A DNA stretch of 64,000 nucleotides from JBLHKS01 sp047620505 (GCA_047620505.1 JBLHKS010000004.1:1-64000); one strand, 5' to 3'. Positions 21,128 through 30,535 are shown, numbered from the stretch's first letter. Translations and numbers: made by a program. The notes: generated by a model from the sequence alone, not told the origin.

Positions 21128-21846
21128 CCCGGATTGAATCCGGAAACGCCGATTCGATCCACGTTCTGCGCTACTTGCCGGACGTGTCGATTGCTGAGCA
21201 CGCGGGCGAAATCTGGATTCGCGGTCAGGGCCCGCCGCCGCCTGAATTGAGCGGCGTTCGCTTCCGCTCGCTCCAGCAGCTGCTGAACGAAACCCAGCTC
21301 GCTCCGCTCGAATCCAGGATTCCGGATTCCCGACTCCCTGACCTCTCCTGGAGTCCGATCAGCTCCCTGACAAAACCAGAATTCCCGCCTGGCGGCCTCC
21401 CAACCAAGTCGAGCTCGTCCTGTCCGATTCGACTCGTTCGCTCAACGGAATTCATCGAGTCCACACTCCTTCAAACTGATCTCGATTCCTTCACAGTTTG
21501 GGTTTCCGCGGCACCGGAAATTCGTCTGAAACCGCTTCGCTTCGCCTGTTCGGACCAAGGCCAGGTTCTCGTCCATGGCTCGCCGATCCCCTCGATTTCA
21601 GGCGAACGATTTGCGGTCTACGCCGATGCGATTGCGTGCCCGGCTGGTTTTTCTTGGGACCCGCCCGTTCAGCCAGCCGTCCTGGGCAAACTTTTCAATT
21701 TGAATTCTGGCGACCTCGCGATCTTCCGGCCGACGGGCGAGGCCGACGTGATCCCTGAGGCGAACTTCATCCCGGTTACGCGCTCAGCAGTCCGCTTGAC
21801 GGCTCAAGGTCGCGGCGCGCTTGATCGCCCTGACAGTAGCGCCTAG
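21100..21846 (+). CDS. Unknown protein coupled to the MoxR ATPase
   Basis: The product has 248 aa from GTG 21100, overlapping the ATPase gene by 28 bases. No ATG precedes the conserved-looking beginning (TTWIARIESGNADSIHVLRYLPDV). The sequence is beta-rich, proline-rich in the middle, and has no membrane segment. A low-complexity stretch (ESRIPDSRLPDLSW) is encoded by a 7-base-period array at 21310-21358. The position after MoxR resembles bpX-type partners in MoxR ternary systems, but I cannot confirm that from sequence. The stop is followed 9 bases later by mutS, so the two may be co-transcribed. Confidence 0.6.
   Translation: MDETPTTWIARIESGNADSIHVLRYLPDVSIAEHAGEIWIRGQGPPPPELSGVRFRSLQQLLNETQLAPLESRIPDSRLPDLSWSPISSLTKPEFPPGGLPTKSSSSCPIRLVRSTEFIESTLLQTDLDSFTVWVSAAPEIRLKPLRFACSDQGQVLVHGSPIPSISGERFAVYADAIACPAGFSWDPPVQPAVLGKLFNLNSGDLAIFRPTGEADVIPEANFIPVTRSAVRLTAQGRGALDRPDSSA
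21310..21358. repeat. 7-base-period array inside a coding region
   Basis: Heptamers GAATCCA, GGATTCC, GGATTCC, CGACTCC, CTGACCT, CTCCTGG and AGTCCGA follow one another in register. Three units equal seven codons, which explains the repeated peptide RIPDS/RLPDL. Confidence 0.5.
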
Positions 21847-21855
21847 CATTCGCGC

Positions 21856-24360
21856 GTGGCGAAAAAGAAGAAATCTGGAATGACTCCGATGATGGAGCAG
21901 TACCACGCGATCCGGCGCAGCCTGCCGGAAGACGTGCTGCTGATGTATCGGTTAGGCGATTTTTACGAGATGTTTTTCGAAGACGCGAAGGAGGCCGCGC
22001 CGATTCTAAACGTCGCGCTGACGAAGCGACACGAAGTCCCGATGTGCGGCGTGCCCCACCACGCGGCCGAGGGCTACATCGGAAAGCTGATTAAAGCGAA
22101 CAAGCGCGTCGCGCTCGCCGAACAGACCACCACGCCGGTGCCGGGCAAGCTTGTTGAGCGCGAAGTAACGCAGGTCATCAGCGCTGGAACGATCAGCGAT
22201 TTGAACTTGTTGGAATCGGATCGGCCGAATTATATCGCAGCGATTTTTAAGCACGGCCGCGAATTTGGACTCGCTTACGCGGACCTCACAACGGGCGAAT
22301 TCCGGGTGTCCGAGTTCGCCGAACTGGCCACGCTTGGAGACGAGTTAGGGCGAGTTTGTCCATCCGAATTGCTCGTGAGCGACGAGCAGGAAGAGACCTT
22401 TCGCGAATTCCCTGGAGTCCAGATTTACGACGGCTACACGTTTTTGCCGGAGCAGGCGGAGTTCACCCTTCGCGACCATTTCAAGGTCCAAAGCCTCGAC
22501 GGATTCGGCTGCGCGGATCTCTCAGCTGCGGTTGGTGCCGCCGGTGCTGTGCTTCATTATTTGACCCACCAGATGCGGCGCAACGTCGCGCACATCCGGC
22601 GAATTCAGCCTTACCAATCCGACTCGCATGTCCTGATCGATGCCGCGAGCCAGGCGAACCTTGAACTGATCCAATCCCGCGCTGGATCGAAGCACACGCT
22701 GCTCGCCGCGCTCGATCGAACCAAGACGCCGATGGGCGCGCGCAAACTCCGCGATTGGCTGCTCCACCCGATCCGAAATCTGAAGATTTTGCAGTCTCGG
22801 CAGAACCTGATCGAGGCGTTCGTCACCCAGGCTTTCGTGCTTTGTCAGGTTCAAGACGAGCTGAAATTGATTCGCGATGTGGAGCGCGTAGTCGGTCGTT
22901 TGAGCCAGGGAATCGGAAACCCGCGAGACATGCAGGCGCTCGTTGTCAGCCTGGATCGTTTGCCCGGTTTGCGGGGGCATCTCGAGGCGCTTGGCGATCA
23001 GCAGCTGCTGGCGAACCTCACGCCGCGTCTCCGCGATTTTTCCGCCCTGACCAGTGCGCTGAATCAGGCGTTGAGCGATGAGCCGCCCGCATCGACGAAA
23101 GACGGCGGCATCTTCAAAGAAGGCTTTAGCGCGGCTCTCGACGAGCTGCGGGCTGCCAGCCGCGAAGGGAAAAACTGGATCGCCGATCTTCAGGTTCAGG
23201 AAGCGGAAAAGACCGGGATCAAATCGCTCAAGGTGAAATACAATGCGGTTTTCGGTTACTTCATCGAGGTAACCAAATCGAATCTCAGCCAGGTCCCGGA
23301 TTCCTACATTCGGAAGCAGACGACCACGAATGCTGAGCGCTACATCACGCCTGGGTTGAAGGAAGTTGAAGACAAAATCCTCGGCGCGGACGAGCGCAGC
23401 AAGCAGTTGGAGTATGACGAATTTCTCAACCTCCGCGAAAGTGTTCTTGAGCATCTCGATGATCTCCAGGACACCGCTGGGGCCTTGGCGGAGATCGATG
23501 TGATTTCCGGGCTTGCCGAGACCGCTCGGCTTTACGCCTATTGTAAGCCGCTGCTGAATCAGTCGAAAAATCTCGTCATCAAGAACGGCCGTCACCCGGT
23601 TCTCGACCAGAACACGCTCGAAGAAAAATTCGTGCCGAACGACACGATGCTGGAGCCGGAGCAGAACCGCCTGCTTCTGATCACCGGCCCTAACATGGCC
23701 GGAAAATCGACCTACATCCGGCAAGTCGCGCTGATCACTTTGATGGCTCAAATCGGAAGCTGGGTTCCGGCGGACAGCGCGGAAATCGGCCTGGTAGATC
23801 GGATTTTTACGCGCGTCGGCGCTAACGACGATCTTTCGCGCGGGCAGTCGACCTTCATGGTCGAAATGAACGAAACTTCGCTGATCGTCAACAACGCCAC
23901 CGATCGCTCGCTCGTGATTCTCGATGAAATCGGTCGCGGCACTTCGACCTTTGACGGGCTCTCGATCGCTTGGAGCGTCGCCGAATTTCTGCATGACAAA
24001 ATCGGTGCGCGCGCGCTTTTTGCTACCCACTATCATGAGCTGACATCGCTCGCCAACAGCCGTTCCGCGGTCCAGAATTACAACGTCGCCGTCCGCGAGT
24101 GGAACGACGAAATCATCTTCCTCCGCAAGATCATCGCCGGGTCTGCTGATCGAAGTTATGGGATTCAGGTCGCGCGTCTCGCCGGCCTGCCAGACGAGAT
24201 CATCAGCCGCGCAAAAGAGATCCTCGCGAGTCTCGAAAACGGCGCGACCCATCCAGCAGCTGCTCCGGAGTCGTCCAAGCCGAAGCGAAAGGCGACTCGG
24301 AAAAAATCGGCAAGAGTGGGCGAAGAACCGCCGGAGCCACAACTAAGCTTATTCAGTTAA
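21856..24360 (+). CDS. mutS: DNA mismatch repair protein MutS
   Basis: MutS binds mismatches and recruits MutL. The start is GTG 21856 (MAKKKKSGMTPMMEQYHAIR). The mismatch-reading motif GDFYEMF is at about residues 34-40, and the connector and lever domains follow. Walker A is GPNMAGKST near residue 610, with SFMVEM-type FMVEMNETSLI, Walker B LVILDEIGRGTSTFDG and ATHYHEL downstream. The length (834 aa) is normal. The final 25 residues are lysine-rich, then end QLSLFS like many MutS proteins. It is transcribed after the MoxR unit and is followed after 6 bases by a sulfatase gene. No mutL is in the window. Confidence 0.98.
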   Translation: MAKKKKSGMTPMMEQYHAIRRSLPEDVLLMYRLGDFYEMFFEDAKEAAPILNVALTKRHEVPMCGVPHHAAEGYIGKLIKANKRVALAEQTTTPVPGKLVEREVTQVISAGTISDLNLLESDRPNYIAAIFKHGREFGLAYADLTTGEFRVSEFAELATLGDELGRVCPSELLVSDEQEETFREFPGVQIYDGYTFLPEQAEFTLRDHFKVQSLDGFGCADLSAAVGAAGAVLHYLTHQMRRNVAHIRRIQPYQSDSHVLIDAASQANLELIQSRAGSKHTLLAALDRTKTPMGARKLRDWLLHPIRNLKILQSRQNLIEAFVTQAFVLCQVQDELKLIRDVERVVGRLSQGIGNPRDMQALVVSLDRLPGLRGHLEALGDQQLLANLTPRLRDFSALTSALNQALSDEPPASTKDGGIFKEGFSAALDELRAASREGKNWIADLQVQEAEKTGIKSLKVKYNAVFGYFIEVTKSNLSQVPDSYIRKQTTTNAERYITPGLKEVEDKILGADERSKQLEYDEFLNLRESVLEHLDDLQDTAGALAEIDVISGLAETARLYAYCKPLLNQSKNLVIKNGRHPVLDQNTLEEKFVPNDTMLEPEQNRLLLITGPNMAGKSTYIRQVALITLMAQIGSWVPADSAEIGLVDRIFTRVGANDDLSRGQSTFMVEMNETSLIVNNATDRSLVILDEIGRGTSTFDGLSIAWSVAEFLHDKIGARALFATHYHELTSLANSRSAVQNYNVAVREWNDEIIFLRKIIAGSADRSYGIQVARLAGLPDEIISRAKEILASLENGATHPAAAPESSKPKRKATRKKSARVGEEPPEPQLSLFS

Positions 24361-24366
24361 AACAGT

Positions 24367-26574
24367 ATGATTCGACGATTCACTATTCTTTCTCTTTTCC
24401 TTGCCGCGATAGGACTCGCGAGCGCCGATCCGCCTCGGCCAAATATCCTCTATTTTTACGTCGACGACATGGGTTGGGGCTCCGTTGGGCCGAATGGTCA
24501 GTTCGCGCGCCGAGATCAGAATCTGCCTCATCTCCGAACCCCGACGCTCGATCGGCTTGCTGCGGAAGGCGTAAATTTCACGCGCTCTTACGGCTGCACC
24601 GTCTGTTCTCCGGCCCGTTCATCGCAGCAATCCGGATTTCACCAAGGCCACACGTTTGCCGATCGAAACAATCCTGACAATGCCAGAAAAGCGATGCGCG
24701 CCGACGAGGTTCTCATGGGCGATGCGCTGTCAAAAGCCGGTTACGTCACTGGGTACTGGGGAAAATGGGGCTACGGCGGATCGAAGAGTCAGCCGGATCC
24801 GCAAATCGAGAACGTCCAAACTTTGCCGACTCAACACGGCTATCAGCACGTCCTTGCCGAGCTTCATCACGTTCGTGCGCACACGTTTTTCCAGCCGACT
24901 CTCTGGAAAGCGCCAGCAGCAGCTGGTTCTGTCGGTGGGCTTGAACTCGCTCCAAATTCGATGAAGCGATTCGCTGGAAATCCGGCCTACCCACAAACGC
25001 CAGCCCTCCAGAATCATGCGGCTTACCCAAAAATCGCCTACTGCGATGACAGCAACTGTTTTGCGGCGTTGGATTTCGTAAGGGAGCAGGCGCAGAATTA
25101 TAACGAGAAAAATCAGCCATTTTTCGGGCTCCTCGCGGTTCAGGTTCCGCACAGCCCGTTCGATGAAATCGCGGCGTTGCCGGAATGGAATGCGGGTTTG
25201 CGGGACGATCCGCATTTTTCGAAGCTGCCAACTCAAGCTAAGCAATGGGCGGCGATGGTCTCGCGAATCGATGGGCATTTTGGCAACATTCTCGAGGCGC
25301 TCGAAGACCCGAATGGTGATGGAGATCGATCAGATTCCGTTGCTGACAACACCCTGGTCATTTTTCAATCCGACAACGGCGGCCCTCAACATGCCGCCCG
25401 GGAAGCGTTGGGCGCGAACGCTGGTTTGCGGGGCTCGAAGGGTCAGATTTTCGAAGGCGGAATCCGCATTCCAACGATCATGCGTTGGCCCGAGTCCGCC
25501 CTCAAACCAGGCGCGAGCAGCGATCGCGTGATCGACGTCACCGATCTTTTGCCGACGTTCTGCGAGCTTGCCGGAACCGATTCGCCAGTCGGGATCGACG
25601 GCGTTTCGTTGGCTCCGACTTTGGTCGGTACGGGCACGCAGCGGACGCGTGAGTTTTTGATTCACGAGGCTGGCAATGGGCAGTCCATCATTCGCGGCAG
25701 CCACAAATTGATCCGCCCGAAGAAGGGCCCTCTCGAACTTTACGACCTCGATGCAGATGAGGCCGAGTCGAAGGACATCGCAGCTGCAAAACCTAGCCTC
25801 GTCAAAGAACTTGAGACGCTGCTTCTGGGCGAGCGAGTTGCCGAACCGCAGGGCTTCGCAAACACGTATCATCGCTGGACCGGAAGCGACGGAGCCGAAG
25901 CCGCAGACGCCGAAAACTGGTCCGACTACGAATATTCGAACGAGGGAATCACTTACCTGTCCGACGACGGGGCTCCACGCGCTTCGTGGACAGCATTGAT
26001 GGAAAACGCGACCTCGAAACCAGCACACGCACGGGCCGGATCCGACCTCGAATTCCTTGGGCTTGAGATTCGAGGCAACTCGGAAGGCTCTCAAACTTTG
26101 ATCCTTGAGCCCGGCGTCAGTCTGACCGGTCGGAATGAGATTCGAATCTCCAACGGATCCGTGAAAGTCGATGGAGGAACCGTGAGCTCGCTCCGTTGGA
26201 TCGACTTAAAAACCGGCGGAGTTCTCATGGGAAGCGGAACGATCGACGCGCAGGTTTTCAATTCTGGAATGGTCTACGGGACGGGCCTCTCGATCAAATC
26301 CGGCTATCAGGGAACTGAGTATTCGAGCGTTCACGTTCGGTTAATCAAACCTGGCGAAGTTCCGATCACCGTCGAGAAGGAAGCTGAGATTGCGGGCGAG
26401 CTTTCGGTAGGCTTCCACCCGGATTTCAAGGCTCCAGAGGGCGAATTTGTGATTTTCCACGCCAAAAAGATCCTCGGTCGATTCAAGAACGCCGACGACA
26501 TCGTCAACGTCCCGGGTGCGGGGCGATTCCAGATCGTTTACGACGAAACTGAGATCAGCCTCAAGTCTCTGTAA
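24367..26574 (+). CDS. Secreted sulfatase with extra C-terminal beta domain
   Basis: The product (735 aa) has a signal peptide (MIRRFTILSLFLAAIGLASA). Metal ligands are in YVDDMGWG (Asp33, Asp34). The formylglycine motif is CSPARS with Cys80, and FQSDNGGP supplies later calcium ligands. The sulfatase part ends near residue 500. The last ~215 residues contain evenly spaced short strands (SLTGRNEIRISNGSVKVDGGTVSSL, GGVLMGSGTIDAQVFNSG) resembling a right-handed beta-helix or passenger-like repeat, perhaps for surface display or glycan binding. The ATG is 6 bases after mutS with no clear ribosome binding site, an odd partnership that may be accidental. Confidence 0.92.
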   Translation: MIRRFTILSLFLAAIGLASADPPRPNILYFYVDDMGWGSVGPNGQFARRDQNLPHLRTPTLDRLAAEGVNFTRSYGCTVCSPARSSQQSGFHQGHTFADRNNPDNARKAMRADEVLMGDALSKAGYVTGYWGKWGYGGSKSQPDPQIENVQTLPTQHGYQHVLAELHHVRAHTFFQPTLWKAPAAAGSVGGLELAPNSMKRFAGNPAYPQTPALQNHAAYPKIAYCDDSNCFAALDFVREQAQNYNEKNQPFFGLLAVQVPHSPFDEIAALPEWNAGLRDDPHFSKLPTQAKQWAAMVSRIDGHFGNILEALEDPNGDGDRSDSVADNTLVIFQSDNGGPQHAAREALGANAGLRGSKGQIFEGGIRIPTIMRWPESALKPGASSDRVIDVTDLLPTFCELAGTDSPVGIDGVSLAPTLVGTGTQRTREFLIHEAGNGQSIIRGSHKLIRPKKGPLELYDLDADEAESKDIAAAKPSLVKELETLLLGERVAEPQGFANTYHRWTGSDGAEAADAENWSDYEYSNEGITYLSDDGAPRASWTALMENATSKPAHARAGSDLEFLGLEIRGNSEGSQTLILEPGVSLTGRNEIRISNGSVKVDGGTVSSLRWIDLKTGGVLMGSGTIDAQVFNSGMVYGTGLSIKSGYQGTEYSSVHVRLIKPGEVPITVEKEAEIAGELSVGFHPDFKAPEGEFVIFHAKKILGRFKNADDIVNVPGAGRFQIVYDETEISLKSL

Positions 26575-26661
26575 ACTTTAGTTTGGCGCTTGCATTTTAG
26601 AAAGAATAAGCGAACACTTCCTCTCGTTTTTCGGCGGCGCTTTTAGGTGCCGCAAAACCAC

Positions 26662-26736
26662 TACCCCGTGGTGTAATTGGTAACACAACTGATTTTGGTT
26701 CAGTCATTCAAGGTTCAAGTCCTTGCGGGGTAGCCA
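26662..26736 (+). tRNA. tRNA-Gln (anticodon TTG)
   Basis: This is a 75-nt cloverleaf with an encoded CCA. The acceptor stem TACCCCG pairs with CGGGGTA, the anticodon loop is TTTTGGT, and the T-loop contains GGTTCAAGTCC. It stands alone between a sulfatase gene and the repeat element before hisD. Confidence 0.95.
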
Positions 26737-26917
26737 CTTTTCTGGTTTTAGCCGATTTTGCAGCAAACCAATTCGCTCAGCGGCGATTTCGAGTTCTGGT
26801 TCCTCACGCAATCAGCCCATGAATACGCTGCCGAACACATCCGTCGGCCGCACATTTCGTCTGTTCACCTTCAAACTTCGTTCGGATTCCGGAACGGGAC
26901 AGTCACCTTCCAAATAC

Positions 26918-27064
26918 TGTCATCCCGAGCCTGCCGAGGGACCTCAAGTTGACCGGTGGCTCCCGGCATCACGCAGGCTATCCGAGTTTCCAGACGACTG
27001 GAACGCTTCAGCCGGTTTCCGCCAAAGGAGATTCGCGAGGTCCCTCGGCAGGCTCGGGATGACA
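26918..27064. mobile_element. 147-bp element with 28-bp perfect inverted ends (MITE/REP-like), copy 1
   Basis: The left end (26918-26945, starting TGTCATCCCGAGCCTGCCGA) and right end (27037-27064) are exact inverted copies. The interior of about 91 bp has no gene. A second copy with the same ends and nearly the same length lies at 52131-52279. Neither encodes a transposase, so the element would have to be moved in trans. The remaining sequence of this gap (26737-26917 and 27065-27131) shows nothing I recognise. Confidence 0.75.
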
Positions 27065-27131
27065 AATTTGTTTGTGAAAGAGCGGGGCTTCAGGAGCCCG
27101 CAAGGCGGATTGACGGCTTTTCCTGTTCGAT

Positions 27132-28412
27132 TTACTCCGTCAGGCGGATCGACGCGGAGTTTCCGTGGGCGTCGAGGCCTTCCATTCTCGCGAAGGTCTC
27201 GATGATTGGCGTGGACTTGGCCAAGGCCTCTTTAGAGAGCCGGACAATGCTCGTTCGACGCTGGAACTGGTCGACGGTCAGGCCGGCGAAGGCTTTGCAG
27301 GCACCGCCAGTCGGGAGTTCGTGGCTGGGGCCGGCGAGGAAATCGCCAACGGCGACAGGGGAGTAGGGACCGGCGAAGATCGCGCCTGCGGTCCGGATCA
27401 AGGGCAGCAGCTGCTCGTCGTTTTCGGCGACAAGCGAGAGGTGCTCGGGGGCGAAGGCGTTGGTCAGCTCGATGCCTTGTGTGCGGATGTCGTCGACTTT
27501 GACGAGGGTGCAGTTTTCTTCGAGGACCTTGCGAAGCGGGCCCTGACGAGATAAAAGTTCGGCCTGACGATCGATCTCGGCTTGAACGCCGTCGAGGAGG
27601 TCTTGCGAGTCGGAAACGAAAACGGCGACGGAGTCTCCGCCGTGCTCGGCCTGGGCGAGGAGGTCGGCGGCGATCCAGGCGGGCGTGCCGGTTTTGTCGG
27701 CGAGGACGAGGACTTCGCTGGGGCCAGGGAGGAGGTCGATGGCGACGGCGCCGAAGGTCTGGCGCTTGGCTTCCATGACGTAGGCGTTGCCGGGGCCGTA
27801 GATTTTGTCGACCGGCTTGATCGTTTCCGTGCCGAGGGCGAGCGCGGCGATGGCCTGGGCACCTCCTACCTTGTAGACCTCGGTCGCTCCGGCGGTGCGG
27901 AGGGCGTAAAGCATGTCGGGGTTGATGCTTCCGTCAGGCGCGGGCGGGGTGCAGACGACGATCTCGGGACAGCCAGCAGCTGCTGCGATGGTGACGGTCA
28001 TGTTGACGGTCGAGATGAGCGGGGCGGTGCCGCCTGGAACGTAGATTCCGACGCGCTGAAAGGGCTGGAACATTTCGCCGACTTCGGCGCCCTGGGCGTT
28101 GAGATCCTGCCAATCGCGGCGCTTGGATTTTTCGGCGAAAGCTTGGACGTTTTCGCGGCTGAGGCGGGTTGCTTCGCGGACTTCGTGGTCGACTCCGGCG
28201 TCTGCAGCGTCGAATTCGGCCTTGGTTACGGCCATTTTGTCGGCGCTGGCGAATTTCACGCGGTCGAATTTTTCGCTGAGCTCGATGAGGGCTTCGTCCC
28301 CGCGTTCGCGCACGGCCTGAACGACGGTGGCGACGGTTTCGGCCACTTCGTCAAGCGGGACGTAGCGGCGGTCAAAGCTCTGGCGGGCTTCTTCGAAGGA
28401 GAGCACTTTCAT
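27132..28412 (-). CDS. hisD: Histidinol dehydrogenase
   Basis: HisD performs the last two oxidations of histidine synthesis, from histidinol to histidine, using NAD and zinc. The product (426 aa) has the family length. Clear family blocks are RVGIYVPGGTAPLISTVNM, VGGAQAIAALALGT, KIYGPGNAYVMEAKR, IDLLPGPSEVLVLAD, LLAQAEHGGDS (catalytic His and zinc ligand region) and GAIFAGPYSPVAVGDFLAGPSHELPTGG. No other his genes are adjacent, so it is an isolated pathway gene. Codon third positions are strongly G/C. The MITE-like element ends 67 bases beyond its stop. Confidence 0.98.
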   Translation of the reverse strand: MKVLSFEEARQSFDRRYVPLDEVAETVATVVQAVRERGDEALIELSEKFDRVKFASADKMAVTKAEFDAADAGVDHEVREATRLSRENVQAFAEKSKRRDWQDLNAQGAEVGEMFQPFQRVGIYVPGGTAPLISTVNMTVTIAAAAGCPEIVVCTPPAPDGSINPDMLYALRTAGATEVYKVGGAQAIAALALGTETIKPVDKIYGPGNAYVMEAKRQTFGAVAIDLLPGPSEVLVLADKTGTPAWIAADLLAQAEHGGDSVAVFVSDSQDLLDGVQAEIDRQAELLSRQGPLRKVLEENCTLVKVDDIRTQGIELTNAFAPEHLSLVAENDEQLLPLIRTAGAIFAGPYSPVAVGDFLAGPSHELPTGGACKAFAGLTVDQFQRRTSIVRLSKEALAKSTPIIETFARMEGLDAHGNSASIRLTE

Positions 28413-28445
28413 GGGCCGGGAAGGGTGTGCGGTTTGGACGGAAGT

Positions 28446-28739
28446 TCAACTACCGGATTGGCTTTCGCGTGCCAATTTTTTTCGGGCAGCAGAGGCGGAG
28501 ACGACCATCGCGATGCCGAAGAACATGAGAATCATTCCAGCCGCGCTCCAAGTGAGGACGAAGTGGATGCTGTTTTTGCCTTCATGATCGAGTTTGGAGT
28601 CCATGAGCGAGGTGACTCCGATCATTGCGATGACGAGTCCCCAGATCGGGCCGGTACAAAATGCGATTCCAACCCAATATCGGATGGTGGTCCAACGTTG
28701 TGATCGGGGCGGCAGAGTTTCTGGTTTCTGGTCTTCCAT
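28446..28739 (-). CDS. Small membrane protein with two predicted helices
   Basis: From ATG 28739 the product has 97 aa. Hydrophobic segments are YWVGIAFCTGPIWGLVIAMIGV and FVLTWSAAGMILMFFGIAMVV, with a short basic C-terminus. No family is recognised. It lies just upstream of hisD on the same strand and is divergent from the proton-channel gene at 28847. A longer frame exists upstream but lacks a better start. Confidence 0.65.
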   Translation of the reverse strand: MEDQKPETLPPRSQRWTTIRYWVGIAFCTGPIWGLVIAMIGVTSLMDSKLDHEGKNSIHFVLTWSAAGMILMFFGIAMVVSASAARKKLARESQSGS

Positions 28740-28846
28740 TTGAGGCAAACGGCAGAAAACTCTTGTCTTTGCGCCTCGGATCAGCAAGAGATTGCGCCCG
28801 CGATTCGCCCGGAACGGGATATTTTTGAAACCAAGGAGATCAAAAG

Positions 28847-30514
28847 GTGAGATTCAGTTGTCCGAAATGTAGTGTGCAGATGCAGGCCGAGCCAAATTCG
28901 GCCGGTAAAACGGTGAAGTGCCCAGGCTGTGCCGCGAAGATCAAGATCCCAGATGATCCGACCGCAGTGAAGCCGGAAGCGGCTCCTCCGGAACCGACTG
29001 CGGTTGCTAAGCCCTCGTCGAATCTGAATATTCCGCAGCCGACGGCGGGTGCACTTTCCTCTCCGCCCGCTCCAACAGCGGTGGCGAAGTCGAAGCCAGC
29101 AGCTGCTGAGGAGACGCCAGTTGAGGAGCATCAGGATCCGGGGGCTGGCGAGGGTGATCAGCATCATCACGGCCCACGCCCGATCGAATATTTTTACGGC
29201 GGCGCGGTTGGCAACCTCGCGGTGGTCAATTTCTGGATCTCGCTCGGCATCGGTCTCGGCCTGGCGGTCGGGTGGTTCGCGCTCATGCATTTGTTCCACG
29301 CGAACATCACGGCTGCGGATGGGTCGAAGGGCAACTTCCTGACGAAGCTTTTCCTCGAGCGTTCCTGGGTTCAGTACGCGACGACGATTCTTTCGACGTG
29401 GACGATTGGGATTCTGATCCTGAAAGCGCTCCACATTAAGCGTCAAAAGCGGTCGCTTCTGATCGACATCGTGCCTCAGGAAATCAGCTCCGAGGTCAAT
29501 ATTCACAACGTGGCCGATTTCTACGATCACGTGACGCACATGCCGCGCCGGACGCACAGCTCGTTCATGTTTCACCGCATTCGGAAGGGCTTGGAATATT
29601 TCTACGTTCGCGAAAGCAACGCCGAGGTTGCCTCGATGATGTCGAGCCAGTCTGACATCGATGCGAATGCGATTTCCGGTAGTTACGCGCTGAGCAAAGT
29701 GTTTTTGTGGGCGATTCCGATCATGGGTTTCATCGGCACCGTTCTCGGGATTGGCGAGGCGATCGGGCAGTTCGCGAAGACGCTTGCCGCGCCGGCTCCA
29801 ATCGTTGAGGTGGTCGACGGAGGAGGTGCCGAGGCACCAGCAGCTGCTGACGCTACCGATGGGGAAGGCGATGTGGCTGCTACGGATGGCACCGGTGGTG
29901 ACGCAGAGGCCGAAGCGCCAGTGAGCCAGCAGGACGCGATGATGGCCGGTTTGCAGGACGTGCTTTCGGGGCTCGGAACGGCGTTCGACACGACGTTCCT
30001 CGCACTGGCGTTCAGCATTCTGCTGATGATTCCGGCGAGCGCGCTTCAGGCTTCAGAAGAGGACGTGCTGAACCAGGTCGACGAGTACTGCAACGACAAC
30101 CTGATCAAACGGCTGAACGACGGCAGTGCCGGTGGTGGCGTGACCGATCCGTCCGCGCTCAAGGGCCTCGGCGAGGCGATCGCCGCCAGCAACCGGGACG
30201 TCGTCTCCAAGTTCGGCGAAATTCACGGCAACATGAGTACGGTCTACGATCAGCAGACTGAGCACTACGGAAAAGTCGCTTCTGCGGTCGAGAAACAGCT
30301 CGGCTCGATCGATACTCGCGCGAAGGAATACGAAACCAGGCTCGACGAGGACTTTTTCGGCAACCTGGAGAAAATCCGGAAGGATTCGGTCGATACGATT
30401 TCAGCTGGAATCGCGCCGTTGACCGAGGGAATCGTTGAATTGAACAAGCTTCTGAAGGAACTCGATGGCAAGCAGGTGAAGATCGAGAAGAAGAAACGGT
30501 GGTTTTTCGGCTGA
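28847..30514 (+). CDS. MotA/TolQ/ExbB-type proton channel with N-terminal zinc ribbon
   Basis: GTG 28847 is preceded by AGGAG at optimal distance. The 555-aa product begins with an MJ0042-type zinc ribbon (CPKC at residues 5-8, CPGC at about 25-28). A Pro/Ala linker follows, carrying one palindrome copy. Membrane helices lie at about 125-150 and 175-195, then a cytoplasmic loop and the ExbB core (VFLWAIPIMGFIGTVLGIGEAIGQF). The core is interrupted by an acidic Ala/Asp insert of about 55 residues (second palindrome copy), then continues with ALAFSILLMIPASAL. The C-terminal ~150 residues form a long helical tail. Two small ExbD-like membrane proteins are encoded next, 21 and 4 bases apart, so the three probably form one complex. 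Confidence 0.88.
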   Translation: MRFSCPKCSVQMQAEPNSAGKTVKCPGCAAKIKIPDDPTAVKPEAAPPEPTAVAKPSSNLNIPQPTAGALSSPPAPTAVAKSKPAAAEETPVEEHQDPGAGEGDQHHHGPRPIEYFYGGAVGNLAVVNFWISLGIGLGLAVGWFALMHLFHANITAADGSKGNFLTKLFLERSWVQYATTILSTWTIGILILKALHIKRQKRSLLIDIVPQEISSEVNIHNVADFYDHVTHMPRRTHSSFMFHRIRKGLEYFYVRESNAEVASMMSSQSDIDANAISGSYALSKVFLWAIPIMGFIGTVLGIGEAIGQFAKTLAAPAPIVEVVDGGGAEAPAAADATDGEGDVAATDGTGGDAEAEAPVSQQDAMMAGLQDVLSGLGTAFDTTFLALAFSILLMIPASALQASEEDVLNQVDEYCNDNLIKRLNDGSAGGGVTDPSALKGLGEAIAASNRDVVSKFGEIHGNMSTVYDQQTEHYGKVASAVEKQLGSIDTRAKEYETRLDEDFFGNLEKIRKDSVDTISAGIAPLTEGIVELNKLLKELDGKQVKIEKKKRWFFG

Positions 30515-30535
30515 AAAACTGATTAAATAGAGACG

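Noticed and set aside
22522..24342. 606-codon frame on the - strand opposite mutS
   Set aside because: It is antisense to unmistakable MutS motifs; third-position bias belongs to mutS.
26723..27366. Several overlapping + strand frames around the MITE-like element
   Set aside because: They run through the inverted ends of the element and into the antisense of hisD, so they are chance frames.
27582..28703. Long + strand frame of 373 codons opposite hisD
   Set aside because: It is the shadow of a GC-rich gene with clear HisD motifs on the other strand; it has a Gly/Val/Asp-rich nonsense composition.
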